From: a virus
IMG/VR virus record: IMGVR_UViG_3300020176_000019
Coordinates: 1-55,754 of that record
Length of the DNA stretch: 55,754 nucleotides
Strand: one strand, 5' to 3'
A program made the position numbers and the translations under genes. Positions 51,456 through 55,754 of this stretch are shown here, piece after piece (within the stretch, counting starts at the first letter, position 1; the number at the start of each line of letters is the position of its first letter). The notes under the pieces were generated by a model, which was not told the DNA's origin, ran no database searches, and saw only the letters and a program-made list of their open reading frames with translations.

Positions 51456-52559
51456 AATGCAAAAACCAATACACCGACAGCCTCGACTGTCGATCAGATA
51501 GAAGCGGTTGCCAAGGCCGCCCTTTTCGCAGACAACTACCTCCGGATTCTTGGCCGATCCGGAGGCGGAAAAACTACGCTGGCCGCCAAGCTGGCCAAAT
51601 CAATCGGCATTGACTCCGAGCGGGTCAAGCTGGTCAACTTCTCCGGCAGCTTGCCGAGCCAAGTAATCGGCCAGCTCATGCCTGATGCCGCCAGCCGTGA
51701 AAGCTGGAGGACCAAGCCCATCGACTTGCCGTTGAGGGATAAGGTCGGCGACGACCCCTACCTCATCATCCTCGACGAGTTTGAGTCATGGGAGCAAAGC
51801 ATTCAGTGCCTGTTCCACGGCCTCAAATCTCCGGACGGCGTGCCGCGAGTCGGCAGCCATGAATTGCCGAAAGGCACGTTCGTTGTCCTGACGGGCAACC
51901 GGAGAGAGGATGCCGCCGCCAGTAATACTGGCAAGGCTCCGATCGTCGGTCGGTCCTCCTCAATCGAATGGCTCCCGACTGTCAAAAGCTGGGCCGCTCA
52001 CGAGGGTGAACGTGCCGCCGCAAGTCCAATCGCCGCCTTTTTAGGCTACGCGGCTAAGGCCGGATCGGAGGTCGCCGACTTCTTTTGTCCGGCCCCGCCG
52101 AAGCCATGGCGCGGCGAGCCTTACCCTCAACCGCGAGAATGGTCCGCCGCTCTTGCGGTGGAGGCTAGTCCGGCATGGCCCGCCGATCCGGCATTGCAGA
52201 ATCTAATTCTGGCAAGTAAGGTCGGACAGACTGCCGCCGATGCTTGCTGCGCCTTCCTTTCACTGGCCCGCAAGATCTTGCCATTGATGGAGTCAATCCT
52301 GAAAGGCGAGGCCCCGCTTCCGAACGGCCCGCAAGATCGCTACGCCATCGCCCACTGCGCAATCAGGAGAGCGATTGACCTTGCCGGAAAGGATCCGGAG
52401 GCCGCTGTCGCGGGCGGCAAGCTCGATCCAATCATCGATCGGATCTTGCTCCCATTAGACCCCGAAATGAGGGTCTGGTCCTTCAATGCCGCCAAGGCAG
52501 CGGGCATCCCTCTCGAACTGCATAGAGCGCAAGCCCAGCTGCAAAACCTCAACCTCTAA
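51453..52559 (+). CDS. MoxR/CobS-like AAA+ ATPase
   Basis: 368 residues from ATG 51453; a TTG start 9 bp upstream would lie in the stem. Walker A 'GRSGGGKT' (34-41), Walker B 'LIILDEFES' (about 99-107) and sensor 1 'VVLTGNR' (about 137-143) are present, with the short ATPase core and helical C-terminal extension of the MoxR/CobS group. These ATPases work with VWA proteins to remodel targets or insert metals. The VWA partner is two genes downstream. Codon choice is GC-rich compared with the left of the window. Confidence 0.85.
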   Translation: MNAKTNTPTASTVDQIEAVAKAALFADNYLRILGRSGGGKTTLAAKLAKSIGIDSERVKLVNFSGSLPSQVIGQLMPDAASRESWRTKPIDLPLRDKVGDDPYLIILDEFESWEQSIQCLFHGLKSPDGVPRVGSHELPKGTFVVLTGNRREDAAASNTGKAPIVGRSSSIEWLPTVKSWAAHEGERAAASPIAAFLGYAAKAGSEVADFFCPAPPKPWRGEPYPQPREWSAALAVEASPAWPADPALQNLILASKVGQTAADACCAFLSLARKILPLMESILKGEAPLPNGPQDRYAIAHCAIRRAIDLAGKDPEAAVAGGKLDPIIDRILLPLDPEMRVWSFNAAKAAGIPLELHRAQAQLQNLNL

Positions 52560-52591
52560 CCCTTAACCCCAAACCTAGAAAAACCAATACC

Positions 52592-53479
52592 ATGAAAGAA
52601 CTGAATAGTATCTTAATAGCAAAGGTTTCCACCGCGAAACCATCACTGACTCGAAGCTTGCCCAAGCAACTCACCGACCTCTGCCGCCGTGCCGGAGTCG
52701 ATGAGAAGGAGGTGAATGCCCCTTCTGTCAAAGTTGTCAAATCAGATCTGGTGAAGGAGGCATTCAAGTTGATCAATGGCATGACGCCATTCTTGCGGAA
52801 AGGAAAGGAAGGCGTGACCGGAGAGAAGCTGAAAAAAGGTCTGGCCGTCGATGAGATCGCCGGAGCGACCTATATCAAAGCCGCTGACGTAGAATCAATT
52901 CAAAAGGAATTCGACGCCCGCCGCAGCCAACTCGATCGCCTTCTCGATCAGATCGGGAATCAATACGACAGCCTGATTCGAGAGCGGCTGGCGGAGATCG
53001 GCAACCTCGCCTTCGAGGTTGAGGTCCCCACTCGATCGGAATTCCTCGCCGACTTTGGGTTCGACTTGGAATTCCGGTCAGTCGATTCCGGCGTCAGCAA
53101 CGCCGTCCTCGATCAAGTGAGCGGCGAGGTTGCCGCTCGCCTCCGCGCTAACAACGCGAAGGTGCAAAACGAGTTTAAGACGGCCCATGCCCAGCCGATC
53201 CGAACTTGCATCGCGGAGCTGACCGAAACCATCGACCAGCTTGTCGATGGCAAGCGGCTTCGACAGGAGCGGCTCGACAAGGTCGTGGCCGTGGCCGCCG
53301 ACATGCGCGAGCAGAACTGGCTCGGATTGCCGGACCTCTCCAGTCTGGCGACCAAACTGGAAGGGCTTGCAGCAAAGAAGGAAGCATTACCGGACGCCGC
53401 CGCTCGCGAGTCGCACGCCGCGAAGGCCGAGGCCGTGAAGGCGGAGGCCGAAAGCCTGCTTGCCGGATTTGGAATCTAA
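52592..53479 (+). CDS. Coiled-coil middle protein of the AAA+/VWA set (DUF3150-like)
   Basis: 295 residues. Two long helical segments (about 100-150 'FDARRSQLDRLLDQIGNQYDSLIRERLAEIG' and 175-240) and an Ala/Glu-rich C-terminus. The early part 'ILIAKVSTAKPSLTRSLPKQL' and the 'FDARRSQLDRLL' helix recall DUF3150 proteins, which in phages and plasmids often lie between MoxR-like and CobT-like genes. This is context plus weak resemblance. The leader ends AAAAACCAATACC-ATG. Confidence 0.6.
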   Translation: MKELNSILIAKVSTAKPSLTRSLPKQLTDLCRRAGVDEKEVNAPSVKVVKSDLVKEAFKLINGMTPFLRKGKEGVTGEKLKKGLAVDEIAGATYIKAADVESIQKEFDARRSQLDRLLDQIGNQYDSLIRERLAEIGNLAFEVEVPTRSEFLADFGFDLEFRSVDSGVSNAVLDQVSGEVAARLRANNAKVQNEFKTAHAQPIRTCIAELTETIDQLVDGKRLRQERLDKVVAVAADMREQNWLGLPDLSSLATKLEGLAAKKEALPDAAARESHAAKAEAVKAEAESLLAGFGI

Positions 53480-53496
53480 AACGTAGAACTGATAAA

Positions 53497-54819
53497 ATGA
53501 ATAAAGAACTCCTTGAGAAAGCCGCACGCCGCCTCCGGCAATATGGCGGCCTCGGCTACCAATCCTATCTCTCGATGCCAATCGAGGAGACGAGCGAAAC
53601 GCCCTACGGCGCGACTGATGGTCGTTCCCTCTACTTGAATCGGGAAGGGATCGACAAGCTAGCCCGCTCCGCCGATCCGGTCGGCTTCACGGCCTTCCTG
53701 TTCCTGCATGAAGCATTGCACGCAATGCTCCGCCATCCGATCCGATGCCGCGACATGGCCGACCGTGAGACTGCCAACATCGCCGTCGATTATCTGGTCA
53801 ACGGCCTGATCGATCAGATCAATCAGGAGACGGTCGGCCTTGTGCCGTTCCCGATCATTGAAGGGGCCTATCTTGACCGCGCTTTGAGCGATGGCCATGA
53901 TGCACTCTCGCTATACAACCTCCTTCTGGCCGACAAGCCGGAGGAGAGCGATGAGTCCGGCGATGAGTCTGGCGAGTCCGGCGAGTCCGGCGATGAGTCT
54001 GGCGAGTCCGGCGATGAGTCTGGCGATGAGTCCGGCGATGAGTCTGGCAATGAGTCTGGCAGCGGCAGCAAGCCATCCGATCCCGACGATCTCTCCGACA
54101 TTCACTCCGGCGATTTCTTCGAGCCGTCTCTCGAAGACGGTGAGACGGTCGAGGACTTCGACCGATCGGTCAATGAGACGATCGAGCAAAACGCCGCGCA
54201 AAACGAGATGGATAAGATTGCCGGAATCGGCGGCAGTGATGCCCTCTCGAAAGCTGTGGCCGATGCTCGCAATCAGTTCCAGAAGGTAGACTGGCGAGAT
54301 CACCTCTCGCAATGGCTTTCGTCTTCGATCGCCGGAGGCGAGTACGATGGCATCGATGCCTCATTCTACTCCGGAACCGGACTAGTGGAGGATGAGAGAT
54401 CCTGCCGCAATGTCGGCGAGCTTGTCGTGATCATCGACACGTCCGGATCGGTTGTAAATGACAACCCTTTCGTCACCTCCGCTCTCGACCAGATCGAGAC
54501 GTTGTCATCCGATGTCGCGCCGAAAACGATTCACGTTGTCCATGTCGATTACATCGTCCGGCACCATGAGGAGTTAAATGCTGGCGACCCCGTTGGCCGT
54601 GAGCTTCACGGCGGATGGGGAACGAAGTTCAAACCGGCCTTCGACTGGGTTGAGGAAAACGCGCCCGAGGCCAAGGGAATCGTTTACATCACCGATGGAC
54701 TAGCGAGCGACTGGTCAGAGGTAGACGAACCGCCGCTTCCTGTCTTGTGGCTTGACTACGGCTACCATACCCGCATCTACAAATTTGGCGAAGTCGCTTC
54801 GATCTATCGGGAGAGCTAA
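53497..54819 (+). CDS. CobT-like protein: HExxH metallopeptidase domain plus VWA domain
   Basis: 440 residues from ATG 53497; a longer open frame from 53206 overlaps the upstream gene and is not used. The N-terminal domain has HEALH (71-75) and 'NIAVDYLVN' (93-101), the pattern of VWA-linked metallopeptidases (DUF2201-like). An acidic Ser-Gly-Asp-Glu linker (150-190) follows. The C-terminal VWA has MIDAS DTSGS (314-318), 'GGWGTKFKPAF' and 'YITDGLASDW'. The partner ATPase is two genes upstream. Such sets act as metal-dependent chaperone-like machines, but the target in a phage is unknown. Confidence 0.85.
   Translation: MNKELLEKAARRLRQYGGLGYQSYLSMPIEETSETPYGATDGRSLYLNREGIDKLARSADPVGFTAFLFLHEALHAMLRHPIRCRDMADRETANIAVDYLVNGLIDQINQETVGLVPFPIIEGAYLDRALSDGHDALSLYNLLLADKPEESDESGDESGESGESGDESGESGDESGDESGDESGNESGSGSKPSDPDDLSDIHSGDFFEPSLEDGETVEDFDRSVNETIEQNAAQNEMDKIAGIGGSDALSKAVADARNQFQKVDWRDHLSQWLSSSIAGGEYDGIDASFYSGTGLVEDERSCRNVGELVVIIDTSGSVVNDNPFVTSALDQIETLSSDVAPKTIHVVHVDYIVRHHEELNAGDPVGRELHGGWGTKFKPAFDWVEENAPEAKGIVYITDGLASDWSEVDEPPLPVLWLDYGYHTRIYKFGEVASIYRES
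53950..54063 (+). repeat. Tandem 9/12 bp repeats encoding an acidic Ser-Gly linker
   Basis: Repeated GATGAGTCTGGC / GAGTCCGGC units inside the CobT-like gene code for (D/N)ESG and ESG, the linker between metallopeptidase and VWA parts. Likely length-variable. Confidence 0.85.
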
Positions 54820-54835
54820 TCGTTTCACCGTTGCT

Positions 54836-54879
54836 CCCGCCTTCGGGCGGGGGTATAGGTGGATTGATCAGATCAATCC
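54836..54879 (+). promoter_or_regulatory. Double hairpin after the CobT-like gene
   Basis: CCCGCC-TTCG-GGCGGG (54836-54851) is nearly the same as the first hairpin of leaders A and B. It is followed by GGATTGATC-A-GATCAATCC (54861-54879). No T-run, so not a standard terminator. It lacks a start codon in the stem. Confidence 0.6.
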
Positions 54880-54912
54880 TGCTTAACAATAAAACCAAGA
54901 AACCAATTAAAA

Positions 54913-55038
54913 ATGATTCCACGCAAACATTTAATAATCGTGTCGGTCCTTTACATTCCGGCTCTCGCGCTCATCTCATGGATCGGGCTAGATACTATCA
55001 CTCGTAAGATCCTTGAAATCCTCTTCTTCACATTCTAA
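54913..55038 (+). CDS. Small single-span membrane protein, 41 residues
   Basis: MIPRKHLIIVSVLYIPALAL... has one clear hydrophobic helix (about 7-25), then a short basic stretch (TRKI) and a hydrophobic end. The leader ends CCAATTAAAA-ATG, like its neighbours. Too short for a family call. It may anchor a partner or act on the host membrane. Confidence 0.55.
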   Translation: MIPRKHLIIVSVLYIPALALISWIGLDTITRKILEILFFTF

Positions 55039-55055
55039 ACCAAAAACCAAAAACC

Positions 55056-55310
55056 ATGAAAATAATAATTGAATCAATCGATTACGCAGATCCCGACATC
55101 TCGACCGATGTCGTGGATCAGGTCCACCTCTCGAACGGGACGACATTGCTCTTAGATTCGGGTAAACCAACCTACAACGTCTATGATCAATCGCTCGGCC
55201 CCGTCGAAGTCGGCGCGGAGTTAGTGCAGACAATAGTAGAAGGCGGAGAAGGAGACTACCGAACCCACATTTTCAAAAATGAATCTGTCTCGATAGATAT
55301 CCTTCACTGA
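55056..55310 (+). CDS. Hypothetical acidic 84-residue protein
   Basis: Reads MKIIIESIDYADPDISTDVV..., beta-type with acidic residues. The leader ACCAAAAACC-ATG is of the same type as the preceding genes. No family recognised. It lies in the run of small genes at the right edge. Confidence 0.6.
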   Translation: MKIIIESIDYADPDISTDVVDQVHLSNGTTLLLDSGKPTYNVYDQSLGPVEVGAELVQTIVEGGEGDYRTHIFKNESVSIDILH

Positions 55311-55320
55311 ACCCTGACCC

Positions 55321-55350
55321 CCGCACCTTGATTCCTGTATCAGGGTGCGG
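55321..55350 (+). promoter_or_regulatory. Strong intergenic hairpin
   Basis: CCGCACC (55321-55327) pairs with GGTGCGG (55344-55350), extended inward by TGAT/ATCA around a TCCTGT loop. Without a T-run it is more likely a regulatory or stability stem than a terminator. CAATCAGGAATCAGCC just after it resembles units of the heptamer array. Confidence 0.6.
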
Positions 55351-55397
55351 CAATCAGGAATCAGCCTGAGCTAAATAAACTAATAAGAGAAAAACCA

Positions 55398-55679
55398 ATG
55401 AAAGTATTAAGTAATAGCAAGATGGATATCACCATCGAAGTAACTCCATCCCCACCGTTTGAGGGGATAATCCGCTACACGGCAACCGCATGGGTGGGTG
55501 ATCAGTATACCTCGCATCTCTACCTACAGCGGGAGAGCTTTTGCCAAGAGTGGTCTGCGAATGAAGCGGCAAAAGAACTTAGCTCTTTTATGTCGAAGCA
55601 GTATCCGAAAGCTACGTTTAAAACTAAGCTGACCGAAAAGGTCGAGACTAAGTTCTCATCAATGAAATCAGTGATATGA
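55398..55679 (+). CDS. Hypothetical 93-residue protein
   Basis: Begins MKVLSNSKMDITIEVTPSPPFEG; a beta-rich first half (IIRYTATAWVGDQYTSHLYLQ) and a helical second half (WSANEAAKELSSFMSKQYP). The leader is AGAAAAACCA-ATG. No family recognised. Its stop overlaps the next start (ATGA). Confidence 0.6.
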   Translation: MKVLSNSKMDITIEVTPSPPFEGIIRYTATAWVGDQYTSHLYLQRESFCQEWSANEAAKELSSFMSKQYPKATFKTKLTEKVETKFSSMKSVI

Positions 55680-55754
55680 AATACGAAAAACAACCCAATA
55701 AGCCGGATTGGTATCGTTCCAACGATACTAAACTTTATTCCTCAGCCACGTCAG
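55676..55754 (+). CDS. Partial CDS running off the right edge
   Basis: ATG at 55676 overlapping the previous stop (ATGA). 26 codons are visible: MKYEKQPNKPDWYRSNDTK and on, polar. The coupled start makes it likely real. Product unknown. Confidence 0.45.
   Translation, partial: MKYEKQPNKPDWYRSNDTKLYSSATS

Noticed and set aside
53206-53496. Longer N-terminal extension of the CobT-like protein
   Set aside because: It overlaps the upstream coding gene in another frame, has an atypical Arg-rich composition, and the ATG at 53497 has a suitable leader.
53855-54312. Minus-strand frames of Ser-Pro-Asp or Leu-Ile-Ala-Arg type opposite the CobT-like gene
   Set aside because: Mirror images of the acidic linker repeats within a well-supported plus-strand gene with HExxH and MIDAS motifs.
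54836-54851. Rho-independent terminator at the CCCGCC-TTCG-GGCGGG hairpin
   Set aside because: No T-run follows; the same hairpin opens leaders A and B, so a regulatory role is more likely.
1-55754. tRNA genes
   Set aside because: No cloverleaf with a convincing GGTTCRANYCC arm was seen by eye on either strand; a tRNA search program would be needed to be sure.

Overview
The window is most of the genome of a tailed double-stranded DNA bacteriophage, or a long contig from one. It carries a large terminase, portal, acidic scaffold, major capsid protein, long tail-fibre-like proteins, a lysis cassette and a phage replication module. No integrase, phage RNA polymerase, tape-measure protein, tail sheath or tail tube was recognised. 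A giant multi-domain virion protein and a portal of about 740 residues fit a short-tailed (podovirus-like) particle; this is inference. A lipoprotein of o-spanin type in the lysis cassette suggests a host with an outer membrane. Shine-Dalgarno sites are almost absent. Starts sit in A/T-rich leaders, and in the right-hand block several follow an 'AAAAACCA'-like leader, so the host probably relies little on SD pairing. The host cannot be named from the sequence.

Layout. (1) 1-11,216, minus strand: a giant polyvalent protein that runs off the left edge (2,315 codons visible), two coiled-coil or charged putative virion proteins, a small basic protein and TerL. (2) 11,227-22,115, plus strand: TerS (head-to-head with TerL, 10 bp apart), small proteins, a MazG-like protein with a zinc ribbon, a RuvC-like resolvase, an SNF2/DExH helicase, a free-standing DnaA domain IV-like protein and a possible relative, two PD-(D/E)XK nucleases, a family A DNA polymerase and a primase-SF3 helicase. 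This is the replication and recombination module. (3) 22,086-49,944, minus strand: a nuclease-like protein, small basic proteins, a metallopeptidase, HNH, then the lysis cassette (two small membrane proteins, a spanin-like pair, amidase), two very long fibre or adhesin proteins, two glycosyltransferases next to a serine-rich virion protein, a virion protein with a trypsin-like protease domain, small structural proteins, capsid protein, scaffold, portal and two proteins related to homing-endonuclease accessory parts. (4) 49,945-51,145: a 1.2 kb stretch without genes that holds an inverted array of heptanucleotide repeats and what looks like a folded RNA of about 440 nt. (5) 51,146-55,754, plus strand: a GC-richer block with a MoxR/CobS-like AAA+ ATPase, a coiled-coil middle protein, a CobT-like protein (HExxH plus VWA) and small genes, cut at the right edge.

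How it fits together: block 2 copies and recombines the DNA and supplies TerS. Blocks 1 and 3 build, package, decorate and release the virion. Block 5 looks like an accessory or early AAA+/VWA system of unknown purpose.

The most unusual signals are: the heptamer array next to the putative large RNA; two leaders in block 5 that can fold in two mutually exclusive ways, one of which hides the start codon; a recurrent pattern of start codons buried in CAT...ATG inverted repeats; a ~148 bp element with 23-24 bp terminal inverted repeats, present twice in opposite orientation; the serine-repeat protein with adjacent glycosyltransferases; and a virion protein with a complete His-Asp-Ser trypsin triad.
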